Assembly (NCBI RefSeq): GCF_000429505.1
Contig: NZ_AUBZ01000013.1
Coordinates: forward strand, 67,545 to 111,633
Reading direction: 5' to 3'
From: Aliagarivorans taiwanensis DSM 22990
GTDB lineage: Bacteria; Pseudomonadota; Gammaproteobacteria; Enterobacterales; Celerinatantimonadaceae
DNA length: 44,089 nucleotides
Shown here: piece by piece, positions 1 to 8,081 of the stretch
How positions within the stretch are numbered: the first letter of the stretch is position 1
Layout: each line of letters opens with the position of its first letter
Made by a program: the position numbers and the translations under genes
Notes under the pieces: generated by a model
Databases searched by the model: none
Seen by the model: only the letters and a program-made list of their open reading frames with translations
What the model was told of the DNA's origin: nothing

Positions 1-2151
1 TGGCAGGCCGCCAGTACCGAAACCTTTGAAGTAGTGCCTGCCGATAAGATTGGCAACATGTACTATGCCTACTTCGATCAGTACCAAGAGCAGCTGCTGG
101 ATTACTACATCGAGGCCACAGATGCTAAAGGCAACGTGACCCGCTCGGCGATTCAGCAGGTGTATGTGGGCGCTGGTCGCTATCGCAACGAAGGCGGCCT
201 GACGGTTGAGGATGTAAACGGCAATATCGAAGGTGAGTACGTGTTCTTCACCGCCGATTACACCGGTAATCGTAAGCCAAGCGCGGTGATCACCCCGGGA
301 AGCCAAGCGGTTGAGCGTGGGGCAGTTGTCACCTTAAGCGGCGCAGAGTCTTCAGATGTCGATGGCGAAATCGTCAGCTACCAGTGGAGCACCGGCGAGA
401 CCTCGCAATCGATTAGCATAACCGTAGATGAGCGCACCTCGGTGACCCTCACCGTGACCGACGATCAAGGCGCTACGAGCAGCTCGACCATAACCCTGAG
501 CATCATTGGCGAAGCGATCCTATCGACCCTGTACTACGAGGACACCCAAGGTTGGGGCAAGGTCTGTTTGCACTACAGCACCGATGGGGCGCAAACCTGG
601 ACCACGGCTCCGGGCGTGCAGATGGAAGCCGCCGGCAGTGGCTGGTTCCGCTACACTGTAGAGCTGGAGCAAGGCCAGCCACTGGAGTTTGTTACCAATA
701 ACTGCAGCGGCAGTTGGGATAACAACGGCGGGCAAAACTATCAGGTCGATGAAGGCGACTGGCAGCTATCGGCCGGTGGTGTGGCTACAGGTATCCCGGA
801 TGAGCTAGGTAACCAAGCCCCCAACGCAGTGATAAGCCCACCGGGGCAAAGCGCTGCAGTGGGAACGGTGTTCAACCTAAGTGCTGCTCAATCCTCCGAT
901 AGTGACGGCGAGATTGTCAGCTATCTTTGGAGCACCGGTGAAACCTCCCAGAGCATCAGCTTTACCCTGCAACAAGATATCACCATTAGCCTGACTGTGA
1001 CCGACAACGAAGGCGCTAGCCATAGCGTTAGCGAGCTCTATCAAGTGGCGGTCAACCAAGCGCCGGTGGCCGCTATCGAGGCCTCGGCAACCGCGGTTAC
1101 GGCGGGAACCACGGTTACCTTAAGCGCAGCGTCGTCCTACGACCCTGAGGGCGAGGCCTTGAGCTACCTATGGAGCACTGGCGAGACCAGAGAATCCATC
1201 TCAGTGGTGGTTGAGCGGGATATGAGCGTTAGCGTCACGGTGAGCGATGTCGAGGGACTGAGTGCCCAAGCTCAGATTGAGCTGAAAGTGGTCAGCGAAG
1301 AGTTGGTCAGCAACTTCGAGCAGCTCTACTTCCGCGGCACTCCAAATGGCTGGAGTGCGGATGCGATGAGCTTGGTGGCCGATAACACCTGGCAGCTGGT
1401 GGTGGACTTTGATGGCCAGAGCCAGCAGCGCTTCAAGTTTGACGTGAATGGCGACTGGAGCCTTAACTACGGCGATAACAACGCCGATGGGGTACTCGAG
1501 CAGACCGGCGGCGATATCTTCACCGCGGTCACCGGCAGCTATCTGGTAGAGGTGAACGATCAGGCGATGACCTATCAGCTAAGCCCAGTGAGCGGCGACC
1601 AAAAGCCTAGCGCAGTGATTGATGTGAGCAGCACCCGCGTGGCGGTAGGCTCGGTGGTCAGCTTTAACGCTGCCAGCTCCAGCGATGCTGAAGGTGATAT
1701 CGTTGCTTATCAGTGGAGTACCGGTGCCAGCTCAGTACTGCTTGATCTGACCTTCGATCAGGTGGGCCTGTTTGATATCAGCCTCACCGTTACCGACGAG
1801 GCCGGCCAGACCGATACTGCCACCGTGAGCATCGAGGTCTTCGACCCCAATGCCAATCTGCAAAGTAACTTCGAGCAGCTCTATTTTCGAGGTACACCGA
1901 ACGGTTGGGCCAGTAGCGCCATGAACTTGGTTGGCGATAACACCTGGCAGCTGGTGGTCAGCTTCGATGGCAGCATCGAACAGCGCTTCAAGTTCGATGT
2001 ACATGGCGATTGGAGCTACAACTTTGGCGATAACAACAGCGATGGTGTGTTAGAGCAAACCGGTGGGGATATCTATACCTCAGTGGTGGGCGACTACATC
2101 GTTGAGGTAAACGACCAAAGCATGAGCTATCGGATTGTGGCCGCGAACTAG
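1..2151 (+). CDS. C-terminal part of a secreted, probably amylolytic, multi-domain protein (PKD and starch-binding-like modules)
   Basis: The frame is open from base 1, so the 5' end, with any catalytic domain and signal peptide, lies outside the window; a GTG at 34 is not a credible start. The visible 716 residues are all accessory modules. Counting from the codon at 34, a short Ig-like tail is followed by PKD-type domains near residues 79-158, 259-338, 340-420 and 522-605, each with a WSTG core. A CBM25-like starch-binding module lies near 162-240 (WTTAPG, then a WDNNGGQNY segment). Two copies of a module beginning SNFEQLYFRGTPNGW lie near 426-518 and 611-705. In my knowledge such modules occur on secreted alpha-amylases and pullulanases of marine gammaproteobacteria, so starch or glycogen binding outside the cell is the likely role. 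The catalytic class is not visible. A hairpin terminator follows at 2181. Confidence 0.8.
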   Translation, partial: WQAASTETFEVVPADKIGNMYYAYFDQYQEQLLDYYIEATDAKGNVTRSAIQQVYVGAGRYRNEGGLTVEDVNGNIEGEYVFFTADYTGNRKPSAVITPGSQAVERGAVVTLSGAESSDVDGEIVSYQWSTGETSQSISITVDERTSVTLTVTDDQGATSSSTITLSIIGEAILSTLYYEDTQGWGKVCLHYSTDGAQTWTTAPGVQMEAAGSGWFRYTVELEQGQPLEFVTNNCSGSWDNNGGQNYQVDEGDWQLSAGGVATGIPDELGNQAPNAVISPPGQSAAVGTVFNLSAAQSSDSDGEIVSYLWSTGETSQSISFTLQQDITISLTVTDNEGASHSVSELYQVAVNQAPVAAIEASATAVTAGTTVTLSAASSYDPEGEALSYLWSTGETRESISVVVERDMSVSVTVSDVEGLSAQAQIELKVVSEELVSNFEQLYFRGTPNGWSADAMSLVADNTWQLVVDFDGQSQQRFKFDVNGDWSLNYGDNNADGVLEQTGGDIFTAVTGSYLVEVNDQAMTYQLSPVSGDQKPSAVIDVSSTRVAVGSVVSFNAASSSDAEGDIVAYQWSTGASSVLLDLTFDQVGLFDISLTVTDEAGQTDTATVSIEVFDPNANLQSNFEQLYFRGTPNGWASSAMNLVGDNTWQLVVSFDGSIEQRFKFDVHGDWSYNFGDNNSDGVLEQTGGDIYTSVVGDYIVEVNDQSMSYRIVAAN

Positions 2152-2180
2152 TCGCGTTCGCAAATCAAGATAGGGTAACC

Positions 2181-2213
2181 AAGGCGCGACTGGCTTAGCT
2201 GGTCGCGCCTTTA
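2181..2213 (+). terminator. Hairpin terminator after the amylolytic gene
   Basis: A perfect 10-bp inverted repeat, AAGGCGCGAC (2181-2190) with GTCGCGCCTT (2202-2211), has an 11-base loop and only a short T run. It sits 30 bases after the stop codon. The rest of the gap to the next gene (2214-2552) holds no ORF I can support. Confidence 0.6.
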
Positions 2214-2424
2214 CGTTTGCGCGATAGCTGAATTTGCTCACATGAAAGGGGCCAGCGAGTGGCCATCAGACCGTTTTAGCTAAACCGTCCATCCTAGAGC
2301 GCAATGGCTGTTTGAGTATGGTGCCAAATCAATAAATGGACTATTTAGGTGCTAACGTCGCTTAAATTGCTCTGTAAATCGCAGAACTCACCGTTAGTCA
2401 TGAACGCGTAATATTCTATGTTGG

Positions 2425-2459
2425 CGCTCACAAATCGCTCACAAAAAACACAGTAGTAT
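2425..2459 (+). promoter_or_regulatory. Candidate Pho box and -10 element upstream of the first Na+/Pi symporter gene
   Basis: Two tandem 11-mers, CGCTCACAAAT (2425-2435) and CGCTCACAAAA (2436-2446), match each other at 10 of 11 positions. The 11-bp period and the CTNNCAC-like core resemble the PhoB box, which is two 11-bp direct repeats of a CTGTCAT type. A TAGTAT (2454-2459) about 8-10 bp further on could be the -10 element, as in PhoB-dependent promoters. The GTC of the consensus is only partly matched, so this is an inference supported by the gene's function. Confidence 0.35.
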
Positions 2460-2552
2460 GACGACTGCATTTTCTAAGGAAGCGTTTACTTACCTCTATC
2501 CGTACAGTAAGCGCCTGATAAGTAGCGTAAAGTTGTCACTACTGGAGTAGAT

Positions 2553-3716
2553 ATGGATATTGAGCAGTCCTTGCCACCCGTGCAGGCACTACCGGCCCAA
2601 CAGGTGTCGCGTTGGCGACGTACCTTGCGTTGGACACAGTTACTCATGCTGCTATACCTGCTGCTGGTTGCCGTTTCTGCAGTGAGTAGTGGCTTCAAGA
2701 TTGCGGCGGGTAACCATGCCGCCGAGCTGTTTGAGTTTGCCTCTCATCCGGTTGCCGGTTTGATGATTGGCTTAATTGCCACCTCGCTGATTCAATCGTC
2801 TAGCACCGTAACCTCGATCATCGTCGGGTTGGTGGCGGGCGGCTTGCCGGTGGGGATCGCTATTCCGATGGTGATGGGAGCGAACATCGGTACCACCTTG
2901 ACCAATACCTTGGTCAGCCTTGGCCATGCCGGGGATAAGACCGAGTTTCGCCGCGCCTTTGCCAGTGCCACGGTGCATGACTTCTTCAACCTACTTGCGG
3001 TCGCTATCTTCCTGCCCTTGGAGATGGCCTTTGGCTTGTTGCAGCGCCTAAGCTCGGCCTTCGTGCCGCCGTTTCTTGATAGCGGCAATATGAGCATGAA
3101 GGGGCTTAACTTTATGAAGCCGCTGATATCGCCCGGCGTCGATCTAATGAAAGCGCCCTTCGCAGGGCTGGGCATGCTGGGCGGCGTACTGTTGGCGCTC
3201 ACCGGCGTACTGGTGCTGATTGTATCCATCACCCTGATGGGCAAGCTGATGCGCAGCCTGATGGTGGGCAGGGCCAAGCGGATCTTGCAATCGGCCATCG
3301 GCCGGGGGCCGCTACATGGGGTGGCATCGGGCACGGTGGTTACCACGCTGGTGCAGTCGTCCTCGACCACCACCAGCTTGGTGGTGCCCTTGGTTGGCTC
3401 GGGCGTATTGAAGGTGCGCGATGTCTATCCGTTTAGCGTGGGGGCCAATATCGGCACCTGTATCACCGCCTTGCTGGCAGCCACCGCGATCACCGGCGAT
3501 ACCGCTGCCTTCGCCCTACAGATCGCCTTGGTGCACTTGCTATTTAATACCCTGGCAACACTGACGATCTTTGCGCTGCCGGTACTGCGTGAGCTGCCTT
3601 TAAAAGGCGCGAAGCTGCTGGCCGATATGGCCACCCACACCAAGTGGGCGATTGCCGCGTATATCGGTGTGGTGTTTTTGGCCTTACCGGGCGCAGTGTT
3701 GCTTTTTACTGTCTAG
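2553..3716 (+). CDS. Na+/phosphate symporter (NptA/PhoU-less PNaS family), copy 1
   Basis: This 387-residue inner-membrane protein belongs to the Na+/Pi cotransporter (PNaS, SLC34-like) family, which couples phosphate uptake to sodium entry. The family's inverted repeat is visible: the QSSS motif occurs twice (LIQSSSTVTS near residue 85 and LVQSSSTTTS near 270), each followed by a GANIGT motif. About eight hydrophobic segments are seen. There is no C-terminal PhoU-like domain, so it is of the short NptA type. ATG at 2553 is preceded by a CTGGAG ribosome site. A close paralogue lies at 13198, far too similar in the core (FASHPVAGLMIGLIATSLIQ) to be anything but a duplication or a retained pair. 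An 11-bp direct repeat upstream may be a Pho box. Confidence 0.9.
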   Translation: MDIEQSLPPVQALPAQQVSRWRRTLRWTQLLMLLYLLLVAVSAVSSGFKIAAGNHAAELFEFASHPVAGLMIGLIATSLIQSSSTVTSIIVGLVAGGLPVGIAIPMVMGANIGTTLTNTLVSLGHAGDKTEFRRAFASATVHDFFNLLAVAIFLPLEMAFGLLQRLSSAFVPPFLDSGNMSMKGLNFMKPLISPGVDLMKAPFAGLGMLGGVLLALTGVLVLIVSITLMGKLMRSLMVGRAKRILQSAIGRGPLHGVASGTVVTTLVQSSSTTTSLVVPLVGSGVLKVRDVYPFSVGANIGTCITALLAATAITGDTAAFALQIALVHLLFNTLATLTIFALPVLRELPLKGAKLLADMATHTKWAIAAYIGVVFLALPGAVLLFTV

Positions 3717-3789
3717 CCGCTCAAGGCTGTTTACCGTATAAAAGCTCAGGGCTGTTTACAGTTTAAGCCCGAAGCCCGAAGCCCACAAC

Positions 3790-4854
3790 TCAAAGCTCAA
3801 CCGTCACATCCGACTTCAAGGTACTGGAGCAGGCAAGCACATAGCCTTGCTCCACCTCTTCAGGCGAAAGCGGGCCATGGGTGCTGCTTTGTACCTCGCC
3901 ACTGGTGACCTTGCACTTGCACGAACCGCAGATCCCGCTGCGACAGGCTAGAATAACCGGCACTTCGGCATCTTCCAGCGCTTCACTGAGCAAGCTGTCG
4001 GCATCTGCTGGTTGGCTGGCACCAAACTGCGGGATGACCACCTGCACGCTATCGTCTGTTGTTGAGGTGCTCGATGCTGTGGGCTCTGGCTTGGTCGGGG
4101 TAAAGCTCTCCTGATAGAAACGGCCCATATCCAGGCCGCCTTGCTCTAAATAGCTGCGCATATCCTGCATAAACAGCTCTGGCCCGCACAGGTAGACACT
4201 GCGCTCGGCAAAATCCGGCACTAACTTGTTCAGCCATGTGGCATCGAGAAAGCCCTCGGGATAGTGGCTGCCAGTAGCGTCATTTAGCAGCAACTTTAGC
4301 GAGAAGTTGTCGTGGCTTTGTGCCAACTGCTCGAGCGGCTGGTGGAAGATAATATTGGCCTGATCGCGGGCGGTGTGTAGGAACACGATATCGATATCGA
4401 TATCGATATCGCTGTGCTGCTCCAGCCAGTGGCGAGCCATGGAATAAACCGGGGTAATGCCGCAGCCTGCGCTAAGCATCAGCACCTTGCTACGTCCTTG
4501 GCTTGCGGAGGGAGGGCATTGGTGCAGGTTAAATTCACCGGCAGGCGCAAGTACCGGCAGCTCGCTGCCCACCTCGATGTTGTCGACAATACGGTTCGAC
4601 ACCACACCGCCGGGCACCCGTTTCACCGTGATCTGCAGTTCATCGTCTCGTGGGGTAGAGCTGAGCGAGTAAGCGCGGTACTCGCTGCGTCCATCCACCT
4701 CGATACCCAAGGAGATAAACTGACCGGGATGAAAGCTGAAGGGCCGCACGCCATCATGGCTGCGCAGACGCAGCGATACCGTATCGGCGGTCTCTTGAAT
4801 GCGGGCACTGCAGCGCAGGGTGATGCCTTGGGCTGAACAAGTCGCTTGTTGCAT
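3790..4854 (-). CDS. hcr: NADH oxidoreductase Hcr, electron donor to hybrid-cluster protein
   Basis: This 354-residue flavoprotein passes electrons from NADH to Hcp through FAD and a 2Fe-2S cluster. Domains in order are an FAD-binding barrel (RAYSLSSTP near residue 60), an NAD-binding Rossmann domain (SAGCGITPVYS near 128) and a C-terminal plant-type ferredoxin domain with C-X4-C-X2-C (CRSGICGSC near 303) plus the distal cysteine in VLACS. It lies 93 bases downstream of hcp on the same strand, the usual hcp-hcr order, separated by an 11-bp hairpin. The start ATG at 4854 has an AAGG ribosome site. Oddity: four tandem GATATC hexamers (4387-4410) encode an Asp-Ile repeat at the start of a beta strand in the NAD domain. 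Confidence 0.93.
   Translation of the reverse strand: MQQATCSAQGITLRCSARIQETADTVSLRLRSHDGVRPFSFHPGQFISLGIEVDGRSEYRAYSLSSTPRDDELQITVKRVPGGVVSNRIVDNIEVGSELPVLAPAGEFNLHQCPPSASQGRSKVLMLSAGCGITPVYSMARHWLEQHSDIDIDIDIVFLHTARDQANIIFHQPLEQLAQSHDNFSLKLLLNDATGSHYPEGFLDATWLNKLVPDFAERSVYLCGPELFMQDMRSYLEQGGLDMGRFYQESFTPTKPEPTASSTSTTDDSVQVVIPQFGASQPADADSLLSEALEDAEVPVILACRSGICGSCKCKVTSGEVQSSTHGPLSPEEVEQGYVLACSSTLKSDVTVEL
4387..4410. repeat. Tandem hexamer GATATC x4 inside hcr
   Basis: Four exact copies of GATATC lie in the coding sequence and encode alternating Asp and Ile. The unit is two codons, so slippage would keep the frame. Confidence 0.9.
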
Positions 4855-4909
4855 AGGGCTGCCTTTTTGTTTGAAAGTAGTGATTGCTTTGAAAATCGTT
4901 GATATTACG

Positions 4910-4936
4910 AGAGGGGAAGCGTGTGGCTTCCCCTCT
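4910..4936 (-). other. Intercistronic stem-loop between hcp and hcr
   Basis: A perfect 11-bp inverted repeat (AGAGGGGAAGC, 4910-4920; its complement, 4926-4936) encloses the loop GTGTG. It starts 11 bases after the hcp stop codon. In the transcript it is followed by a mixed, not U-rich, sequence, so it is more likely a partial attenuator or an mRNA 3'-end stabiliser favouring hcp over hcr than a full terminator. Confidence 0.6.
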
Positions 4937-4947
4937 GCCGGGTCGGC

Positions 4948-6609
4948 TTAACCTTGCAAGATGGCCTGAAGGTCTTCTTCAACCGTGCCAATCATCCGCA
5001 TCTCAAACTTATCCTGGATGATGCTGATTAGGTTATCGGTGAGGAAAGCCGGTGCGCTTGGTCCGGTGTAGATCCCTTTTACCCCCAGCGCGAACAGGGT
5101 AAGCAGGATAACAATCGCTTTTTGCTCAAACCATGACAGCACCAAGGTCAGCGGTAGCTCGTTGATATCGCAATCGAACTCTTTGCTGAGTGCCAAGGCC
5201 AACTGGATGGCCGAGTAAGCATCGTTGCACTGACCCACATCGAGCAGACGAGGAATACCGTTGATATCGCCAAACTGGTTCTTGTTAAAGCGGAACTTAC
5301 CGCAGGCCAGAGTCAGGATCAGGCTGTCATCGGGGGTGGCAGCGGTAAAGTCGCTGTAGTAGCTGCGCTCGGCCTTGTCGCCATCACAGCCGCCGACCAA
5401 GAAGAAGTGGCTGATATTGCCTTGTTTCACCTGATCGATAACCGCAGGTGCCGCTTCCATCAGCGCGTTACGGCCAAAACCTACGGTGATGTAGTGCTCA
5501 ATCTCATCGTGCTGGAAGCCCGGCTGCGCTTCGGCGCAGGCAATCACTTCACTGAAATCGTCACCTTCAATATGTGCCACCCCCGGCCAGCCAACAATGC
5601 CGCGGGTAAACAGGCGATCGGCATACTGACCGACGTTAGGGTTAAGCAGGCAGTTAGAGGTCATCACAATGGCGCCGGGGAAGTTGGCGAACTCTTTCTG
5701 TTGATTCTGCCAAGCGCTGCCGTAGTTACCAACCAAGTGCGGGTACTTGTTCAGCTCTGGGTAGCCGTGAGCCGGCAGCATCTCACCGTTGGTGTAGACA
5801 TTGATGCCAGTGCCAGCGGTTTGCTGGAGGATCTTCTCCAAATCGTGCAGGTCGTGTCCGGAGACCAGAATACATTTACCTTTAACTGGCTTAACGTTCA
5901 CCTGAGTCGGTTGCGGGTGGCCGAAGGTGTCGGTTTCGCCGCGATCCAGCATCTCCATCACCTGATAGTTCATCAGGCCGATCTCCATCGAGCAATCCAA
6001 CAGTGCATTCAGGTCGGTGGGGTCGCTGCCGAGCCAGCCCATAATCTTGTGATACTGGCTGTATAGCTCTTGGCTGGTTTGACCTAGTACCCGGGCATGC
6101 TCAAGGTAGGCGGCTGCACCCTTCAGGCCATAGAGGCACAGTAAGCGCAGGCCAATCACATCTTCGTGCAGCTCATGATGACCACGGTTCACCGCGACTT
6201 GCGGGGCGTAGGCTAGGATCTGTTCGGCGCTTTCTGGCAAGGCGAAGTTAGCCACTGCAGGATGAGTGGGCAGGGTATCAGCGGCCAGCAGGGCGGCTTG
6301 GCTAACCCGCTCCTGCAGGCGCTGTTGGAAGCGCGCTGCGGTGTGCGAGAGTTCGATGATGCGTTCGGGGTCGAAGTTTACATTGGTCAGCGTGGCAAAG
6401 AAGGCCTTAGGCGCCCATTGGTCGATTTCGGTATCAATGATGTTGTAGCTGCGACCGAGCGTAGCCCAGTACGAGACGCTTTGCAGGGTATACACCAGCA
6501 CGTCTTGTAGGTCGGATACCTCTGAGGTTTTACCGCACATGCCTTGGGTATAGGCACAACCTTTCGCGACCGGGGTTTGAATCGTCTGTTCACATTGAAT
6601 ACAAAACAT
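4948..6609 (-). CDS. hcp: Hybrid-cluster protein / hydroxylamine (NO) reductase
   Basis: The product is 553 residues, the normal length for class II Hcp. It carries a 4Fe-2S-2O hybrid cluster and reduces hydroxylamine in vitro; in enterobacteria the physiological role is NO reduction and protein S-nitrosylation. The N-terminal cluster cysteines fit C-X2-C-X11-C-X6-C (C3, C6, C18, C25). Hybrid-cluster ligands occur in the segments [35 protein letters not shown] and GQCNDAYS. The frame is open to a GTG four codons earlier, but ATG at 6609 has a GGAG site six bases away and gives the family N-terminus MFCIQCEQT. It is followed by hcr. A long palindrome 136-176 bases upstream and a sigma-54-like element suggest nitric-oxide control. 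Confidence 0.96.
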   Translation of the reverse strand: MFCIQCEQTIQTPVAKGCAYTQGMCGKTSEVSDLQDVLVYTLQSVSYWATLGRSYNIIDTEIDQWAPKAFFATLTNVNFDPERIIELSHTAARFQQRLQERVSQAALLAADTLPTHPAVANFALPESAEQILAYAPQVAVNRGHHELHEDVIGLRLLCLYGLKGAAAYLEHARVLGQTSQELYSQYHKIMGWLGSDPTDLNALLDCSMEIGLMNYQVMEMLDRGETDTFGHPQPTQVNVKPVKGKCILVSGHDLHDLEKILQQTAGTGINVYTNGEMLPAHGYPELNKYPHLVGNYGSAWQNQQKEFANFPGAIVMTSNCLLNPNVGQYADRLFTRGIVGWPGVAHIEGDDFSEVIACAEAQPGFQHDEIEHYITVGFGRNALMEAAPAVIDQVKQGNISHFFLVGGCDGDKAERSYYSDFTAATPDDSLILTLACGKFRFNKNQFGDINGIPRLLDVGQCNDAYSAIQLALALSKEFDCDINELPLTLVLSWFEQKAIVILLTLFALGVKGIYTGPSAPAFLTDNLISIIQDKFEMRMIGTVEEDLQAILQG

Positions 6610-6676
6610 TGTTGTCTCCACATTGTTATTTTGCCGGGCGAGGGAAGGCCCGAACTTATCCAGTTGCAGAGGCTAT

Positions 6677-6693
6677 TACAGACTTTGTGCCAG
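6677..6693 (-). promoter_or_regulatory. Candidate sigma-54 promoter of hcp
   Basis: On the minus strand the sequence CTGGCACAAAGTCTGTA has a perfect -24 element (CTGGCAC). The -12 element is poorer, with CTGT where TTGC is expected. Placed here, transcription would begin about 55 bases before the hcp ATG. The imperfect -12 makes this tentative. Confidence 0.35.
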
Positions 6694-6744
6694 TTTTTAA
6701 GTTGCTGAATTTATTGGATAAATTGATAGGGTGGCATATTGAAT

Positions 6745-6785
6745 GATGTTATTTATACATCGCGGCATGATGTATAAATAACATC
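6745..6785. promoter_or_regulatory. 17-bp perfect inverted repeat upstream of hcp (candidate NorR/NsrR-type operator)
   Basis: GATGTTATTTATACATC (6745-6761) and its exact reverse complement (6769-6785) are separated by 7 bases. Each arm is itself a near-palindrome of the form GATGT-N7-ACATC, and so contains the GT-N7-AC core with AT-rich centre described for NorR sites. The GATGTAT ends also resemble NsrR half-sites. The centre lies about 75 bases upstream of the sigma-54-like element, a fitting enhancer distance. No T run follows, so it is unlikely to be a terminator for the upstream puuE gene. The rest of 6610-6973 holds no gene I can support. Confidence 0.5.
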
Positions 6786-6973
6786 GAAAGGCGGCCGTCG
6801 TTGGCAAGCGAGCGAGTCATTGCTGGTAAAGCGGACTAATTTGCCAGGGATGAGAGAGTAGAAAGTACACAAACTGTTTTCAAATCAATCATATATGCTG
6901 GAATGGCGCTATTTGAAAGCTAGTATGCCCAGCCGATGTTTTAATTACATCAACTGGACATGTAGCGGAGGGC

Positions 6974-7900
6974 TTAGCCTTGATAAGGGTGCTCTGCCAT
7001 CCAGTGCTTGGCGATATCTATCCTGCGCGCCACCCACACCTGCTGGTGGGATTGGATATAATCGAGGAACTTCACCAGCGCCATAAAGCGGCTTGGTTTG
7101 CCAATGGTGCGGCAGTGCAGCCCCACAGACATCATCTTCGGCGCATCGGCACCTTCCTGATACAGGCAGTCAAAGTTGGCTTTCAGGTACTCGAAGAACT
7201 CATCGCCATGGCTAAAGCCGTAGGGCGAGGCGAAGCGCATATCGTTGCAATCGAGGGTATAGGGCACCACCAAGTGGGGCCGGGTTTGCTCGCTGTTGGG
7301 CTGCTTGACCTGAGTCCAAAACGGCAGGTCATCGCCGTAGTAATCGGAGTCGTAGAGCAAGCCTTCTTGCTCGGCCACCAATTGGCGGGTGTTGGGCGAG
7401 TCGCGCCCGGTGTACCAGCCCAGTGGGCGCTCGCCGGTGAGCTGTTCGATAATATCCAGCGCCTCGACCATCTGAGCGCGCTCTTGCTCGATGGGCATAT
7501 CCTGATAGTGGATCCACTTCAGGCCGTGGCAGGCAATCTCGTGGCCGGCATCGACAATCGCCTTGGTGGCCTCGGGGTTGCGTTGCAAAGCGCTGGCCAC
7601 CCCAAAGATGGTCAGTGGCAACTGGCGACGCTTGAACTCATTGAGTATGCGCCACACGCCCACCCGCGAGCCGTACTCGTACAGCGATTCCATGCTCATG
7701 TGCCGCTCTGGATAGGGGGCGGCGCCAAAGATTTCCGATAAGAAGGTTTCTGCGTGTGGGTCGCCGTGTAGCACGCAGTTCTCGCCGCCCTCTTCAAAGT
7801 TCAGTACAAATTGCACGGCAATCTGTGCCTTACCCGGCCAGTTGGCATGGGGCGGGTTAGGGCCATAGCCCTGATAATCACGTGGGGGGAAGTGGTTCAT
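6974..7900 (-). CDS. puuE: Allantoinase PuuE (polysaccharide-deacetylase-like)
   Basis: This 308-residue cytoplasmic enzyme matches PuuE, the metal-independent allantoinase of the polysaccharide deacetylase (NodB) superfamily, which hydrolyses allantoin to allantoate in purine breakdown. Visible family features are the N-terminal PPRDYQGYGP-like segment, FVLNFEEGGE near residue 32, the YEYGSRVGVWRIL block near 88, and GHEIACHGLKWIHY near 125 in place of the deacetylase metal-binding histidines. Length is normal. ATG at 7900 has an AGGAG site six bases upstream. A MITE-like hairpin element (7920-8079) sits directly upstream of that site, between this gene and the racemase gene transcribed in the same direction, so puuE may depend on read-through or on a promoter in the element. 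Neighbours (racemase, GntR, NCS1 permease) support a role in allantoin or hydantoin use. Confidence 0.9.
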   Translation of the reverse strand: MNHFPPRDYQGYGPNPPHANWPGKAQIAVQFVLNFEEGGENCVLHGDPHAETFLSEIFGAAPYPERHMSMESLYEYGSRVGVWRILNEFKRRQLPLTIFGVASALQRNPEATKAIVDAGHEIACHGLKWIHYQDMPIEQERAQMVEALDIIEQLTGERPLGWYTGRDSPNTRQLVAEQEGLLYDSDYYGDDLPFWTQVKQPNSEQTRPHLVVPYTLDCNDMRFASPYGFSHGDEFFEYLKANFDCLYQEGADAPKMMSVGLHCRTIGKPSRFMALVKFLDYIQSHQQVWVARRIDIAKHWMAEHPYQG

Positions 7901-7919
7901 CCTTGCTCCTTTTCTCGTT

Positions 7920-8079
7920 ATACCAATCCGGATAAGTAAGTGGTCAGAGATTGCGAAGGAAACATCATTGAGGGCGAGGAAGCGCTTGCCGTAACTAGTG
8001 GACTAATTACAAAAGCGTTGACGCTGTCATCAATGATGTTAACCAGCAAGAATGATCAGTTACTTATGTGGATTGGTAT
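7920..8079. mobile_element. MITE-like imperfect hairpin element between puuE and the racemase gene
   Basis: The left end ATACCAATCC (7920-7929) is the exact inverted complement of the right end (8070-8079). Pairing continues inward with few mismatches: ATAAGTAA-TG-TCA on both arms, then ACATCATTGA on the left against its complement near 8031-8040, then CGCTT. The whole 160-base stretch therefore folds on itself and encodes no recognisable protein. Size, terminal inverted repeats and position between two operon genes fit a non-autonomous miniature transposable element. A clear target-site duplication was not seen, and no second copy occurs in this window. Confidence 0.65.
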
Positions 8080-8081
8080 TG

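Noticed and set aside
34-36. GTG at 34 as start of the first gene
   Set aside because: The same frame is open from base 1 and the protein begins in the middle of a domain, so the gene enters from outside the window.
2792-3373. Long antisense frame opposite the first Na+/Pi symporter gene
   Set aside because: It mirrors the codon bias of a clear membrane-protein gene, has no ribosome site or family resemblance, and an equivalent shadow lies opposite the paralogue (13278-13913).
3767-3784. Tandem CCCGAAG units after the first symporter gene, as a CRISPR or regulatory repeat
   Set aside because: Only two and a half short units, with no spacers or structure. No CRISPR array or cas gene was seen anywhere in the window.
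6980-7741. 253-codon plus-strand frame across puuE
   Set aside because: Opposite-strand shadow of a well-conserved enzyme gene; no family features.
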